Source: Mesosutterella porci (lineage in GTDB: Bacteria > Pseudomonadota > Gammaproteobacteria > Burkholderiales > Burkholderiaceae_F). From it: a stretch of DNA of 64,000 bases. Under the pieces are notes generated by a model. The model was not told the origin of the DNA. It saw only the letters and a list, made by a program, of their open reading frames with translations, and made no database searches. The DNA lies in the NCBI RefSeq assembly GCF_022134585.1, contig NZ_JAKNCT010000003.1, positions 1 to 64,000 on the forward strand. Direction: 5' to 3'. Of this stretch, positions 28,139 to 38,578 are shown piece by piece. The first letter of the stretch is position 1; each line of letters opens with the position of its first letter. The position numbers and the translations under genes are program-made.

Positions 28139-28924
28139 TCAAAGCGGCCAGAAGGGACTTTCGCCTTTTTCAGGCAGGCCCGATCCCGGATAGAGCACGC
28201 CGGTGAGATAGAGCCCGGCGGGCGAAAAGGTCGGAGCAGCCTTGCTGCGGTCGCAGGCTTCGAGCACCTCGCCCACCCATTCAGGCGGCACGCGCCCGAT
28301 CCCCGCGTAGACGAGGCTACCCACGATGTTGCGCACCATATGCTGCAGGAACCCGTCGGCCCGAAGGCGGATGCCGATCAGCCGCCCCCGCCGTTCGATC
28401 GTCACTTCGCGCAGCGTCCGCACAGGACTTTTCGCCTGGCACTCCGCGGCCCGGAAGCTCGTGAAGTCGTGCCGGCCGAGCAGCGGCCGCGCGGCCTCGC
28501 GCATGAACTCCTCCCGGCAGGGCCGGAAGCACCATCCGGTGCGGCCCGCCAGAAGCGGGGAGCGCACCGGGTCGTTGAGAATCCAGTATTCATAGGTGCG
28601 CTCCGAGGCGGAGAAGCGGGCGGAAAAATCCTCCGGCACCTCGCGAGCCCAGCGCACCGCGACCGTTTCAGGCAGAAACGCGTTTGTGCCCCGCACCCAG
28701 GAGCTCATCGGGCGCGAGACCGGGGCATCGAAGTGAACCACCTGACCCGTGGCATGCACTCCGGTGTCGGTACGGCCCGCACAGATCGTGGCAATCGCCT
28801 GCCCCGTTCCGCAGAAGCGCGAAAGCGCCCGCTCAAGGGCGGCCTGCACCGTCGGCAGATCCGGCTGGACCTGCCAGCCGTTGAAAGGCCGGCCGTCGTA
28901 CTCGATCCCCAAAGCGACCCGCAT
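28139..28924 (-). CDS. truA: tRNA pseudouridine(38-40) synthase
   Basis: Converts uridines 38-40 of the tRNA anticodon arm to pseudouridine. The catalytic aspartate is in CAGRTDTGVHATGQVVHF. VALGIEYDGRPFNGWQVQ opens the protein and FLQHMVRNIVGSLVYAG is the second conserved block. 261 residues. It is placed between fimV and trpF. Confidence 0.96.
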   Translation of the reverse strand: MRVALGIEYDGRPFNGWQVQPDLPTVQAALERALSRFCGTGQAIATICAGRTDTGVHATGQVVHFDAPVSRPMSSWVRGTNAFLPETVAVRWAREVPEDFSARFSASERTYEYWILNDPVRSPLLAGRTGWCFRPCREEFMREAARPLLGRHDFTSFRAAECQAKSPVRTLREVTIERRGRLIGIRLRADGFLQHMVRNIVGSLVYAGIGRVPPEWVGEVLEACDRSKAAPTFSPAGLYLTGVLYPGSGLPEKGESPFWPL

Positions 28925-28930
28925 GGCCTT

Positions 28931-29728
28931 TCAGTCCTCTTTTTCAACCGGAGCGCTGGGACGGGGCGCAGGTCCCAGCTCGCGCAGAATCTCGCGCGCC
29001 TCGGCCTTGAGCGGTTCGGGCGCTGAAGGTTCGCGCCGAACGTCCTCGGCAAGCTCCCGTGCCTCCTTGATCGCGCCCCGGGCGATGAAGTCTCGCGAGA
29101 GCTTCACCTTCGCTTCAAGCAGCTCCACCAGAGCCCGCCGGGGATCGATCCTCCCGGTCTGCACCGGCGCCTGCCCGGAGCCGTCCGAGCCACTTTCCCG
29201 CGCAGACTCGCCCTCAGACCCTCCGCGACGCAGCCTTTCCTCGGCCTCGGCCTTCATCACAGCCTCTACGGTCTTGTCCACCGCCTCGAGCCCGGGCTCA
29301 GGGCCGGAGCCCGCCTGCGGCAGGGGCTTCGAGTCCTTATGGAAAGGAACGAAGCGGATTGGATTCCAGAAATCAGTCTGGGCGTTGCGCACGCCCGCAA
29401 GCTCGCTGTGCCTGCGGCGGCGAAGGGCAAGGACAAGAGCAAGCACGAGGACCGCAGCGCCCCCCGCCGCGTAAAAAGGCCAGGCGGGAAGGGGCTCTTC
29501 CGCGACCGGCTCCGGCTTGTGGCTCACGGCCGGAACGGAGGCCTCGGCGGAAGCCGCGGCAGGGGCCTCAGGTGAGGCCGTCGGCGCAGACAGCGGGGGC
29601 TGCGCGCCCTGCCCGGCTGCGGCGGACTGCGCGGCCGCAGGCGGCTCGATCGGCTGTCCCTCGGCGTGAGCCGACAGCGAGGCCGCGGCCAGCGCCGCTC
29701 CCAGCATCAGGTTTCGGATGTTCATCAT
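28931..29728 (-). CDS. Minimal FimV/HubP-like membrane protein
   Basis: Likely a short polar or cell-pole scaffold derived from FimV. The 265-residue protein has a signal peptide (1-23), a Pro/Ala-rich periplasmic stretch (24-80), one membrane segment (83-102) followed by four arginines, an acidic linker and a C-terminal helical segment (about 190-245; LEAKVKLSRDFIARGAIKEA) that resembles the FimV C-terminal motif. FimV is normally 600-1000 residues with a LysM domain, and none is present here. Its place between asd and truA is the usual fimV position in beta- and gammaproteobacteria, which is the main support. Confidence 0.65.
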   Translation of the reverse strand: MMNIRNLMLGAALAAASLSAHAEGQPIEPPAAAQSAAAGQGAQPPLSAPTASPEAPAAASAEASVPAVSHKPEPVAEEPLPAWPFYAAGGAAVLVLALVLALRRRRHSELAGVRNAQTDFWNPIRFVPFHKDSKPLPQAGSGPEPGLEAVDKTVEAVMKAEAEERLRRGGSEGESARESGSDGSGQAPVQTGRIDPRRALVELLEAKVKLSRDFIARGAIKEARELAEDVRREPSAPEPLKAEAREILRELGPAPRPSAPVEKED

Positions 29729-29824
29729 GATCCTTCTGTGCGGTCGGTGGAAGGGAAAACTCGCCCACTATCCTAGCCGGAAATGGGCCGCAGCGTCACG
29801 GGAAGCCTCCCGGTCGCGGAAAGC

Positions 29825-29863
29825 GAAAGGCTTTCGCGGCCCGAAAGCCGTCGAAAGCCTTTC
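29825..29863. terminator. Inverted repeat downstream of asd
   Basis: GAAAGGCTTTCG (29825-29836) and CGAAAGCCTTTC (29852-29863) are a perfect 12-bp inverted repeat between asd and the fimV-like gene. There is no T-run, so it may be a processing or weak termination signal. Confidence 0.4.
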
Positions 29864-29919
29864 ACCCGCCTGTGTGCCGGGCGGAAACCCCTCCGGAAGG
29901 AGCCTTCCCCCGGACGGCC

Positions 29920-31053
29920 TTAAGCCTTCTTGAAGCCGCAGAGAATCCGCCACATGCGGCGCAGCGGCTCGGCCGCGCCCCAGAGCAGCTGGTCGCCCAC
30001 CGTGAAGGCGGAAATGTACTCCGGCCCCATGGCAAGCTTCCTGATGCGCCCGATCGGCACCGAGAGCGTGCCCGCCACGTACGCGGGCGACAGCTCCTTG
30101 AGCGACACCTCCTTGTGGTTCGGGATCACCTTCACCCAGGGATTGGCCGCCGCGAGCTTCGCCTCGATCTCCTCCACCGGAAGATCCTTCTTCAGCTTCA
30201 CGGTGAGGGCCTGGCTGTGGCAGCGCATCGAGCTGATCCTCACGCACAGCCCCTCAATGATGATGGAGCCGGGCGCTGGCTGGTAGGGGCGGCCGAGGAT
30301 CTTGTTCGCCTCGGCTCCGCCCTTCCATTCCTCGCGCGACATGCCGTTGGGAAGCTCTTTGTCGATCCAAGGCAGCACCGAGCCCGCCAGCGGCTCGCCG
30401 AAGGCCTCCTTCGGGAAGTCCGGGCTGCGGAACTCCGCGCTCACGCGGCGGTCAATTTCAAGGATGGAAGACTTCGGGTCGGCGAGCAGGTCCTTCACGG
30501 ATCCGTAGAGGGCCCCCATCTGCAGCAGCAGCTCGCGCATGTTCTTCGCGCCTGCTCCCGAGGCCGCCTGATAGGTCATGGAGCTCACCCACTCGACCAG
30601 ATCCTCGCGGATGAGCCCGTCCATCGCCATCAGCATGAGCGACACCGTGCAGTTTCCGCCGATGTAGTCGAGCCCGCCTTCAGAAAGTGCGCGGCGGATC
30701 ACCGCGTCGTTCACCGGGTCGAGAATGATCACCGCGTTGTCGTCCATCCGCAGCGCGCTCGCGGCGTCGATCCAGTAGCCCTTCCAGCCCGCATCGCGCA
30801 GCTTCGGATGAAGAGCCTTCGTATAGTCTCCACCCTGACAGGTGATGATCGCATCGCAGCGCGCGAGGTCCTCCACGCTGTTCGCGCCAAGAAGACGCGG
30901 CTCGCCGTTCGGCAGCGCCGGAGCCGGGCCGCCCGGGTTGGAAGTGGAATAGAAAAGCACCTTGTCGGCCAGCGCGAAGTCGTTTTCCTGCTGCATGCGG
31001 CTCGTGAGCACCGAGCCCACCATGCCGCGCCAGCCCACCATACCGAGAATCAT
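29920..31053 (-). CDS. asd: Aspartate-semialdehyde dehydrogenase
   Basis: Reduces aspartyl phosphate to aspartate semialdehyde, the branch point to lysine/diaminopimelate, threonine and methionine. The NADP-binding start [13 protein letters not shown] and the nucleophile Cys in [13 protein letters not shown] are present. [20 protein letters not shown] is the gram-negative Asd signature. 377 residues. It lies between leuB and the fimV-like gene, as in other proteobacteria. Confidence 0.97.
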   Translation of the reverse strand: MILGMVGWRGMVGSVLTSRMQQENDFALADKVLFYSTSNPGGPAPALPNGEPRLLGANSVEDLARCDAIITCQGGDYTKALHPKLRDAGWKGYWIDAASALRMDDNAVIILDPVNDAVIRRALSEGGLDYIGGNCTVSLMLMAMDGLIREDLVEWVSSMTYQAASGAGAKNMRELLLQMGALYGSVKDLLADPKSSILEIDRRVSAEFRSPDFPKEAFGEPLAGSVLPWIDKELPNGMSREEWKGGAEANKILGRPYQPAPGSIIIEGLCVRISSMRCHSQALTVKLKKDLPVEEIEAKLAAANPWVKVIPNHKEVSLKELSPAYVAGTLSVPIGRIRKLAMGPEYISAFTVGDQLLWGAAEPLRRMWRILCGFKKA

Positions 31054-31195
31054 GGCTGTTTCCCCCTCTTTTCTTGAGGCCGCGGAAAAAAGAAAAGGGC
31101 GCTGCCCGCCGCGGCTCTCTTTCGTTGTTGTGTGCCAAAGCGGCGACCGTTCCGCGCGTGACGCCTGTCCGGCTGCCGCTGAGTATTAAGAATAC

Positions 31196-31222
31196 GCCCG
31201 AAGCAGAATTACTGCTTCGGGC
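31196..31222. terminator. Hairpin terminator between leuB and asd
   Basis: GCCCGAAGCAG (31196-31206) and CTGCTTCGGGC (31212-31222) form an 11-bp stem with a five-base loop, 42 bases after the leuB stop. The T-rich tract after it on the minus strand is weak (GTATTCTTAAT). Confidence 0.6.
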
Positions 31223-31263
31223 ACTCTCAGGATGCCGGTCTGCCGGGGCCGCCCCGGCTTATG

Positions 31264-32340
31264 TCAGCGCAGAGCGTCGCGGATCGCGTCGCCCATCTCC
31301 GAGCAGCTCACCTTGCGGCAGCCCTCGCTCCAGATGTCCCCGGTGCGGATTCCGGCGGCGAGCACGGACTTGATCGCGTTTTCAATGCGGTCGGCCTGCT
31401 CGTCCATATGGAAGGCGTAGCGCAGCATCATCGCCGCAGATTCCACGGTTGCGATCGGATTGGCGATGTTCTTGCCCGCGATGTCGGGGGCCGAGCCGTG
31501 CGAGGGCTCGAAAAGCCCTGTGCCCTTTTCGTTGAGCGAGGCCGAGGCGAGCATCCCGATCGAGCCGGTGAGCATCGCGGCCTCGTCGGACAGGATGTCG
31601 CCGAAGAGGTTACCGGTGAGCACCACGTCGAGCGAGGTGGGCGCGCGCACGAGCTGCATCGCGGCGTTGTCGACGTAGAGGTAGTCGAGCTTCACCTCGG
31701 GATAGGACTTCGAGACTTCAGTCACCACCTCGCGCCAGAGCTGCGAGGTTTCAAGCACATTGCTCTTGTCGACGCAGGTCACATGCTTCTTCCTCTGCAT
31801 GGCCGTCCTGAAGCCCACGTGGGCGATGCGCTCGATCTCCGGACGGCTGTAGCGCATAGTGTCAAAGCCCTCTTCCGCACCCTTGAAGGCTCCGTCGGGA
31901 GAAAGCCTGCGGCCGCGGGGCTTTCCGAAGTAGACGTCGCCCGTGAGCTCGCGCACGATCACGAGATCAAGCCCGCTCACCACCTCAGGCTTGAGCGTGG
32001 AGGCGGACACGAGCTCCGGATAGCACACCGCGGGCCTCAGGTTCGCAAAGAGGTTGAGGTTCTTGCGCAGTCCCAGAATCGCCTGCTCGGGGCGGAGGCT
32101 GCGCTCGAGCGTGTCGTACTTGAAGTCGCCAACGGCGCCAAACAGCACGGCGTCGGCCGACTTCGCAAGCCCGAGCGTCTCCTCGGGCAGCGGGTGCCCG
32201 TGGCGGGCGTAGGCGACTCCGCCCACGTCGGCGTACTCGTATTCAAAGTTCTCGCCCAGGGCCTTGAGGACCTTGACGGCCTGATCCATGATTTCAGGAC
32301 CGATCCCGTCGCCCGGGAGCACTGCAATTTTCTTTGTCAT
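31264..32340 (-). CDS. leuB: 3-isopropylmalate dehydrogenase
   Basis: Oxidatively decarboxylates 3-isopropylmalate in leucine synthesis. The start at 32340 ([17 protein letters not shown]) matches the family N-terminus. The 32391 frame adds 17 atypical residues. The substrate and metal-binding motif [20 protein letters not shown] is intact, as is [13 protein letters not shown]. 358 residues. It is the third gene of leuC-leuD-leuB. Confidence 0.96.
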   Translation of the reverse strand: MTKKIAVLPGDGIGPEIMDQAVKVLKALGENFEYEYADVGGVAYARHGHPLPEETLGLAKSADAVLFGAVGDFKYDTLERSLRPEQAILGLRKNLNLFANLRPAVCYPELVSASTLKPEVVSGLDLVIVRELTGDVYFGKPRGRRLSPDGAFKGAEEGFDTMRYSRPEIERIAHVGFRTAMQRKKHVTCVDKSNVLETSQLWREVVTEVSKSYPEVKLDYLYVDNAAMQLVRAPTSLDVVLTGNLFGDILSDEAAMLTGSIGMLASASLNEKGTGLFEPSHGSAPDIAGKNIANPIATVESAAMMLRYAFHMDEQADRIENAIKSVLAAGIRTGDIWSEGCRKVSCSEMGDAIRDALR

Positions 32341-32454
32341 TTCTCTCTTCTGCTTTTTTCCGTAAGTATTGCTTGATGTGCTTGCTTTCACGGAGGGAAG
32401 GAAGCCTTGAGAGGCTCCCTCCTCCCCGTCTGAAACGGCCTTGCGGCTCCGCCC

Positions 32455-33117
32455 TCAGTCAAGTCCGGCGGGGAATTTCTTCACGAGCCAGGGCTTTTCG
32501 GCTAGCCGCTTCTGCTCAAAGGCGCGGATATTCTCCACCTGCGTGGCGAGCGTGATGCCGATGTCGTCCAGCCCCTTCATGATCGCCTCGCGGCGGAACT
32601 CGTTGAAAGGAAAGGAAGTCTCCGTGCCGTCGGGCTCCACCACGACGCGCCGCTCGAGGTCCACGGTGAGCCTGTAGCCTTCGTGCGCCTCGCAGTCACG
32701 GAAATAACGGTCGAGCGTCTTGTCGTCCACCGTGACCAGCACGAGCCCGTTCTTGAGCGAGTTGTTGTAGAAGATGTCCGCAAACGACGGGGCGATCACC
32801 GCCTTGAAGCCGTACTGCAGGATCGCCCAGGGCGCGTGCTCGCGCGAGGATCCGCAGCCGAAGTTCTTGCGGGCAAGCAGGATCTCAGCCCCCTTGTAGC
32901 GGGGCTTGTTCAGCACAAAATCCGGGTTGAGAGGCCGGCGGCTGTTGTCCATTCCGGGCTCGCCCCGGTCGAGGTAGCGCCAGCCGTCGAAAAGGTTCGG
33001 TCCGTAGCCCGTGCGGTAGATCGACTTCAGGAACTGCTTGGGGATGATGGCGTCCGTGTCGACGTTCGAGCGATCGAGCGGGCAGACCAGTCCCGTGTGG
33101 CGAATGAACTGTTGCAT
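32455..33117 (-). CDS. leuD: 3-isopropylmalate dehydratase small subunit
   Basis: Pairs with LeuC to isomerise 2-isopropylmalate to 3-isopropylmalate. The start at 33117 ([20 protein letters not shown]) is the conserved N-terminus. The longer frame to 33291 is a shadow of leuC. The swivelling-domain motif [20 protein letters not shown]-like ([19 protein letters not shown]) is present. 220 residues. Confidence 0.97.
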   Translation of the reverse strand: MQQFIRHTGLVCPLDRSNVDTDAIIPKQFLKSIYRTGYGPNLFDGWRYLDRGEPGMDNSRRPLNPDFVLNKPRYKGAEILLARKNFGCGSSREHAPWAILQYGFKAVIAPSFADIFYNNSLKNGLVLVTVDDKTLDRYFRDCEAHEGYRLTVDLERRVVVEPDGTETSFPFNEFRREAIMKGLDDIGITLATQVENIRAFEQKRLAEKPWLVKKFPAGLD

Positions 33118-33142
33118 GATGGAATCCTTCCTCCCGTCCGAA

Positions 33143-34570
33143 TTACTTGAGAATCTTGCGAATGTCCACGAAGTGGCCCGCCATGGCTGCCGCAGCCGCC
33201 ATCGCCGGACTCGCGAGGTGCGTGCGCGAGCCCCGGCCCTGCCGGCCCTCGAAATTGCGGTTGGAGGTCGAGGCGCAGCGCTCGCCCGCATTGAGCCGGT
33301 CAGCGTTCATCGCAAGACACATCGAGCAGCCCGGCATCCTCCACTCCCAGCCGGCCTCGGTGAACACCCGGTCAAGCCCCTCGCGCTCGCACTGCTCCTT
33401 CACAAGGCCGGAGCCGGGAACCGCGAGAGCCTGGACGATGCCGGGAGCCTTCCGGCCGCCCATCCTGCGGATCACTTCGGCCGCGGCCTTGAAGTCCTCG
33501 TAGCGGCCGTTCGTGCAGGAGCCAAGGAACACGTGGTCCGGGGAAATCTCGGTCATCGGGGTCCCGGGCTTCAAATCCATGTAGGCGAGCGCCCGCTCCC
33601 AGCCCTCGCGCCTCACCGGATCGGGCTGGTCCTTCGGATCCGGAACCACGCCCGTAATCGGGGCGACCATCTCCGGAGAAGTGCCCCAGCTCACCATGGG
33701 CTCTATCTCCTCGGCCCGCATGTCGACCACGAGGTCGTAGTGTGCGTCCGGGTCGGATTTGAGCGTCTTCCAGTACTCGACCGCCTGGTCCCAGAGGGCA
33801 CCCTCGGGAGCGAGCGGCCTGCCCTTCAGGTACTCGATCGTCTTTTCGTCAACGGCAACGAGCCCGGAGCGAGCCCCGGCCTCGATCGCCATGTTGCACA
33901 GCGTCATGCGGCCTTCCATGGAAAGCGACCTGATGGCCGACCCCGCGAACTCGATCGTGCAGCCGGTGCCGCCGGCCGTGCCGACCCTGCCGATGAAGGC
34001 GAGGGCGATGTCCTTGGCGGTGACGCCCTTCTGCAGCTCGCCCTCCACCCGCACCAGCATGTTGCGGTTCTTGCGGGTGATCAGCGTCTGCGTTGCGAGC
34101 ACGTGCTCGACCTCGGAGGTGCCGATGCCCATCGCGAGCGTGGCGAACGCCCCGTGCGTCGAGGTGTGGCTGTCGCCGCAGACCACGGTCATGCCCGGCA
34201 GCGTCGCCCCTTCCTCAGGCCCCATCACGTGGATCACGCCCTGGCGGCGGGACAGAAACGGGAAGAAGCCCGCCGGAGGATTTTTCTTCATGTTGTCGAC
34301 GAGCGTCGTCACCTGAAGCTTCGAGACCGGGTCCTCGATCCCGTCGAGTCCCCTTTCCCAGCCCGTGGTGGGCGTGTTGTGGTCGGTCGTAGCAACGACC
34401 GAGCTCATCCGCCAGGGCCTGCGCTTCATTTCTGCAAGCCCCTCGAAGGCCTGGGGAGAAGTGACCTCGTGAATCAGGTGGCGGTCGATGTAGAGAACCG
34501 TTGTGCCGTCCGCCTTGGCGGACACCACGTGCTCGTCCCAGAGCTTGTCGTAGAGAGTCTTGGCTGTCAT
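33143..34570 (-). CDS. leuC: 3-isopropylmalate dehydratase large subunit
   Basis: Aconitase-fold, iron-sulfur enzyme of leucine synthesis. Cluster ligands are visible in [14 protein letters not shown] and in [41 protein letters not shown] is the family block. 475 residues. It is first in leuCDB, 25 bases before leuD. Confidence 0.97.
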   Translation of the reverse strand: MTAKTLYDKLWDEHVVSAKADGTTVLYIDRHLIHEVTSPQAFEGLAEMKRRPWRMSSVVATTDHNTPTTGWERGLDGIEDPVSKLQVTTLVDNMKKNPPAGFFPFLSRRQGVIHVMGPEEGATLPGMTVVCGDSHTSTHGAFATLAMGIGTSEVEHVLATQTLITRKNRNMLVRVEGELQKGVTAKDIALAFIGRVGTAGGTGCTIEFAGSAIRSLSMEGRMTLCNMAIEAGARSGLVAVDEKTIEYLKGRPLAPEGALWDQAVEYWKTLKSDPDAHYDLVVDMRAEEIEPMVSWGTSPEMVAPITGVVPDPKDQPDPVRREGWERALAYMDLKPGTPMTEISPDHVFLGSCTNGRYEDFKAAAEVIRRMGGRKAPGIVQALAVPGSGLVKEQCEREGLDRVFTEAGWEWRMPGCSMCLAMNADRLNAGERCASTSNRNFEGRQGRGSRTHLASPAMAAAAAMAGHFVDIRKILK

Positions 34571-34694
34571 AGGGTCTTTTTTCCGCTTTCCTAACAGTAA
34601 GGGCGGCCGGGTTCCCGCAACGCGCGGGGACCGCCCTGCATAAAATTTCGTGACTGGCGATGCCTGATTTTAACAATGCGGGCGCAGAGGCGGC

Positions 34695-35756
34695 TCAGCG
34701 CGCGCACCGGGCCAGAAGCGCGAAGTCCATGAGAACCGCCGCGGCGAGCGCCTCGGCAACCGGCGCGGCCCGCAGCCCCACGCAGGGATCGTGCCGGCCG
34801 GTGGTGGAGATGAGCACCTCGCTTCCGGCCTCATCGCGCGTCCTCTGCTGGCGGCGGATGGAGGGCGTGGGCTTGATGCCGAGCTCGGCCACGACCGGCT
34901 CTCCGGTCGAAATCCCGCCCAGGATTCCGCCCGCGTGGTTCGTCAGGAAGCCTCCGGAGGTCATCTCGTCGTTGTTTTCGCTGCCGCGCATGCCGCAGAC
35001 GCCGAAGCCCTCGCCGATCGAGACCGCCTTCACGGCGTTCAGCCCCATAAGCGCGCAGGCGAGCCTCGCGTCAAGCCTGTCGTAGACGGGCTCTCCCAGC
35101 CCCGCGGGGACGTTGAGCGCCTCAAGCCGCAGCCTCGCCCCGATCGAGTCGCTCTCGCGCCGAAGCTGATCAAGAAGCTCCCCGGCCTGACGCAGCGGCT
35201 CCTCGCGGGCGGTGGCCGCAAAAAAGGGGTTCGCGCCGGTCTGCGCCCAGTCCTCGACCGGAAAGCGCACCGGCCCCACCTGAGTCACGCAGGCGCGGAC
35301 GACCGTGCCAAACTCCCTCGCGAGCCACTTTTTCGCGATCGCGCCGGCCGCGACCGTGGGAGCGGTGAGCCTCGCGCTGCTTCGGCCGCCGCCCCGGGGG
35401 TCGCGCAAGCCGTACTTCGTGAAGTAGCCGTAGTCGGCGTGTCCGGGCCGGAACTTGTCGGCGATCGCGCTGTAGTCCCGGCTTTTCTGGTCTGTGTTGC
35501 GGATCAGCAGCGCGACGGGCGAACCCGTGGTGCGGCCCTCGTAGAGCCCGGAGAGAATCTCCACGGCGTCGGCCTCGCGCCGCTGCGTGACAAAGCGGCT
35601 CGTGCCGGGACGGCGGCGGTCGAGCTCCTGCTGGATGTCCGAGGCTTCGAGCGCGAGGCCCGCGGGGACGCCGTCCACGACGCAGCCTATCGCCGGACCA
35701 TGGCTTTCCCCAAAATTGGTCACGGTGAATATGCGTCCCATCGAGGATCCTGACAT
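34695..35756 (-). CDS. aroC: Chorismate synthase
   Basis: Makes chorismate from 5-enolpyruvylshikimate 3-phosphate, with reduced FMN. The start at 35756 ([20 protein letters not shown]) has AAAGGAG about ten bases upstream. A start at 35741 would remove only five residues. Family motifs: [45 protein letters not shown] and the Arg-rich C-terminal region. 353 residues. Confidence 0.97.
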   Translation of the reverse strand: MSGSSMGRIFTVTNFGESHGPAIGCVVDGVPAGLALEASDIQQELDRRRPGTSRFVTQRREADAVEILSGLYEGRTTGSPVALLIRNTDQKSRDYSAIADKFRPGHADYGYFTKYGLRDPRGGGRSSARLTAPTVAAGAIAKKWLAREFGTVVRACVTQVGPVRFPVEDWAQTGANPFFAATAREEPLRQAGELLDQLRRESDSIGARLRLEALNVPAGLGEPVYDRLDARLACALMGLNAVKAVSIGEGFGVCGMRGSENNDEMTSGGFLTNHAGGILGGISTGEPVVAELGIKPTPSIRRQQRTRDEAGSEVLISTTGRHDPCVGLRAAPVAEALAAAVLMDFALLARCAR

Positions 35757-35935
35757 AAGCTTTATTCTCCTTTCTGCGGCCGGCCCGGGAGCGCCGGGGG
35801 ACAAAGCCCCGCCCCGCGCCTCGGAAAGCCTGTTGCCGGACGATTCTACGGACTTTCTAGCGATTCTGTTTTAGACTTTCGGCGACAAAGCGGCCCCGAG
35901 GGGCCCTTCATGACTCAAGACAGGAGCAAACCGCC

Positions 35936-36205
35936 ATGGCAGAACCGATTCAGACCGAATGGCTGGAAGCCACTCTCACGGACGCCCGCGAAGCGCTGGA
36001 CGCCGCCATCGAAGAGCTCGCAAAGCACCCCGAGGAGGCGGATGAAATCCTGCAGGACCGTGTGGCCGAGGTCTACGCCAAGCTCAACTACGCGGTGAAC
36101 ACCGCCCGCTGCGGAGCCTCGGGACTCGACCTTTTCTCGGAGGACGAGCTGCTCGCCTACCCGCGCGCCTATCCCTTCGGGCAAGCGGAAGATGAAGCGG
36201 CCTGA
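35936..36205 (+). CDS. Small conserved-looking acidic protein, function unknown
   Basis: An 89-residue acidic protein with no membrane segment or signal peptide. I do not recognise the family. It looks mainly helical: residues 1-30 and 33-60 could form an alpha-helical hairpin (DAREALDAAIEELAKHPEE). An aromatic, Pro-rich tail (LLAYPRAYPFGQ) follows. It has an AGGAG site eight bases before the ATG and the GC pattern of a real gene. It is divergent from aroC and convergent with murJ, with a five-base gap to the murJ stop. Confidence 0.65.
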   Translation: MAEPIQTEWLEATLTDAREALDAAIEELAKHPEEADEILQDRVAEVYAKLNYAVNTARCGASGLDLFSEDELLAYPRAYPFGQAEDEAA

Positions 36206-36210
36206 AGCTT

Positions 36211-37761
36211 TCAGGAGCCGCGCGGAGGCCTCAGGTCCCTGGGCCTGAAGCCCAGCAGGAGAAGCCCCGCGCCGTACACCGCGGCCCCGGCCGCGACCAT
36301 CCCGAGCACTTTCGCAGCCCGCACCAGCCAGGGGTCGGAAAGCTGCGCCCAGTGCTCGCCCCACTGCAGCCCCAGCAGCACCGCGAGCATCAGGAAGGAC
36401 GCGGCGATAATTCTGAAAAAGTGCTTTCCCCAGCCCGGCAGCGGCCGGTAGATTCCCCGCCTGCCGAGCAGGTAGAGGAGCGTGCCGGAATTGACGAGAC
36501 TGCCCAGCCCCACGGAAAGCGCCAGCCCCGCCTGCGCGAAAAGCGGCACCGACACAAGGTTGATCGCCTGGACGCAGACGAGGCTGAGCGCGGCCACTTT
36601 CACCGGGGTCCTGATGTCCTTTCTCGCATAGAAGGCAGGAGCCACGATCTTGAGCGCGATCAGGCCGATCAGCCCCACCGAGTAGCCCACCACGCCGTAG
36701 GAGGTCTGCAGGACGTCCGCGCCGGAGAAGGCCCGGCCGCCGAAGAGAAACGCCACCAGCCCCTCGGCCATAGCGAAGAGCCCCACGGCCGCGGGGATGC
36801 CGAAAAGCACCACAAGCCGCAGCCCGTGGTCGAGCAGCCCGTTGTAGCGGGCCTCGTCGCCGGCGGCGTGCGCGGCCGACAGCGACGGAAGCATCACGGT
36901 GCCGAGCGCCACCCCGAGCAGCGCCGTCGGAAACTCCATGAGAAGATCCGCATAGTGCAGCCAGGTGACCGCCCCGCGCGACAGGTGCGAGGCGATGTTC
37001 GTGTTGATGAGGATCGAGAGCTGAGCCACCGCCACGCCGAAAAGCGCCGGAGCCATCAGCTTGAGCACCGAGCGCACGTTCTTGTCGCCGGAGGCCTCGC
37101 GCAGGCTGCCGAACTTCGGGATCATCCCGATCCGGCGCAGGGCCGGAACCTGGAAGGCGAGCTGCAGGCAACCGCCCAGGATCACGGCTGCGGCAAGCGC
37201 GTAGATCGGACGGCTCAGGTGCGGGGCGAGCAGCAGCGAGCAGCCGATGAAGGACAGGTTGAGCAGCACCGGCGTGAAGGCCGGCACACGGAACTTCCGG
37301 TAGGTGTTGAGCACCGCAGCGCTCATCGCCACGAGGCTCATGAAGGCGATGTAGGGGAACATCCAGCGCGTGAGCGAGGTGGCCAGGGCAAAGCCCCCGG
37401 CATCCGAGGCGAGGCCCGAGGCGATGAGCCAGACGAGAACGGGGGCGAAAAGCACCCCGAGAATGCTCACGGCGACCACCGAAGGAGCCAGCACGGAAAA
37501 AACATGATCCACGAAGGCCTTGGTGCGCTGTTCGCCCTCGGTCGCCCGCACCGAGGCCACCATGGGGACGAAGGCCTGCTGGAAAGCCCCTTCGGCAAAG
37601 AGTCTTCGCAGCATGTTGGGCAGCCTGAAGGCGACGTAAAAGGCATCGGTTTCGATCGTCGCGCCGAAATAGCGGGAGATCAGCATGTCACGGATCACGC
37701 CGGTGATGCGCGACAGAAGCGTCAGGAGCGAAACCGAGGCGGCGGATCGAAGCAGACTCAT
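36211..37761 (-). CDS. murJ: Lipid II flippase MurJ
   Basis: Moves lipid-linked peptidoglycan precursor across the inner membrane. The start is placed at 37761 (MSLLRSAASVSLLTLLSRITG), the family N-terminus, over the 37791 frame that adds ten residues. About 14 membrane segments are evident. Signature blocks are RITGVIRDMLISRYFGA, FRLPNMLRRLFAEGAFQQAFVP and the central LPSLSAAHAAGDEARYN. 516 residues, normal. Confidence 0.95.
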   Translation of the reverse strand: MSLLRSAASVSLLTLLSRITGVIRDMLISRYFGATIETDAFYVAFRLPNMLRRLFAEGAFQQAFVPMVASVRATEGEQRTKAFVDHVFSVLAPSVVAVSILGVLFAPVLVWLIASGLASDAGGFALATSLTRWMFPYIAFMSLVAMSAAVLNTYRKFRVPAFTPVLLNLSFIGCSLLLAPHLSRPIYALAAAVILGGCLQLAFQVPALRRIGMIPKFGSLREASGDKNVRSVLKLMAPALFGVAVAQLSILINTNIASHLSRGAVTWLHYADLLMEFPTALLGVALGTVMLPSLSAAHAAGDEARYNGLLDHGLRLVVLFGIPAAVGLFAMAEGLVAFLFGGRAFSGADVLQTSYGVVGYSVGLIGLIALKIVAPAFYARKDIRTPVKVAALSLVCVQAINLVSVPLFAQAGLALSVGLGSLVNSGTLLYLLGRRGIYRPLPGWGKHFFRIIAASFLMLAVLLGLQWGEHWAQLSDPWLVRAAKVLGMVAAGAAVYGAGLLLLGFRPRDLRPPRGS

Positions 37762-37882
37762 GGCGAAAAGACAAACGGGGCGCAGGCGCAACGGAGGCGG
37801 CCGCGCCCATGCCTCCTGGAAAAAATGGATGGCTTAGTCTACCCTTCGGCGCTTTCTCCTGCTTTGGGCGCTGCCGCAGACT

Positions 37883-37911
37883 TTGCCTTCGACCGCTTTT
37901 TCTGACATAAT
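37883..37911 (+). promoter_or_regulatory. Sigma-70-like promoter of rpsT
   Basis: TTGCCT (37883-37888) and CATAAT (37906-37911) are separated by exactly 17 bases, about 100 bases upstream of rpsT. The -10 differs from consensus at one position. Confidence 0.55.
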
Positions 37912-38010
37912 CCATTCTTTCGGATTTTCCGGGCTTCGGAAAATCTTTTTTTACTCATAAGCCCCACTGGGATCGAGATTCCACCGGGCAAATTAAAAGG
38001 AAACAGAAAA

Positions 38011-38280
38011 ATGGCCAACACCAAACAGGCCCGCAAGCGCGTCCGCCAGGCCGTCGAACACAATCTTCGCCTCACCGCCCAGCGCACCCGCTACCGCACC
38101 GCCATCAAGGCGGTTGAGAAGCTCGTCGCCGCCGGCAACAAGGCTGCCGCCGCCGAAGAGTTCAAGAAGACCTCCGGCATCCTCGACCGCCTCGCCTGCC
38201 GCCACGTTCTGCACAAGAACGCCGCCGCCCGCCAGAAGAGCCGCCTGTCGGCCGCCATCAAGGCGATCGCTGCGAAGTAA
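38011..38280 (+). CDS. rpsT: 30S ribosomal protein S20
   Basis: Binds 16S rRNA in the small subunit. The N-terminus ANTKQARKRVRQAVEHNLR and the helical, Lys/Ala/Arg-rich body ending AAIKAIAAK are diagnostic. 89 residues. It is flanked by a promoter-like sequence upstream and a strong terminator downstream, so it is a single-gene transcript. It is divergent from murJ, a common rpsT neighbour. Confidence 0.98.
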   Translation: MANTKQARKRVRQAVEHNLRLTAQRTRYRTAIKAVEKLVAAGNKAAAAEEFKKTSGILDRLACRHVLHKNAAARQKSRLSAAIKAIAAK

Positions 38281-38340
38281 TCCCGCTTTTTTGAAGCCGG
38301 CCCGGGACAGCTGACTGCCCCCGCCGGCAAAAAAGTGCCA

Positions 38341-38375
38341 AAGCCTCTGATCCCTCAAGGACCGGAGGCTTTTTT
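38341..38375 (+). terminator. Rho-independent terminator of rpsT
   Basis: AAGCCTC (38341-38347) pairs with GAGGCTT (38365-38371) and runs into TTTTTT. It lies 61 bases after the rpsT stop. Confidence 0.85.
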
Positions 38376-38578
38376 GTCGCCCGGTCCTCTGAAGCTGCAT
38401 CGGGCCGGAAGCAGGGACCAGGCGTTTTCCCGCCTCAAAAGCCCCTCAGGCCGCAGGAATCCGGGGACGCTCCTGCTGGCGGGGCCAGCTCCGCGAAGAT
38501 AAAATTTCCGCATCCTTCAACAGAGCCGCGGCATGCCGATGCTTTCTCCGCTGCCGCGGACTCCGGGGTCTTCGAGAC

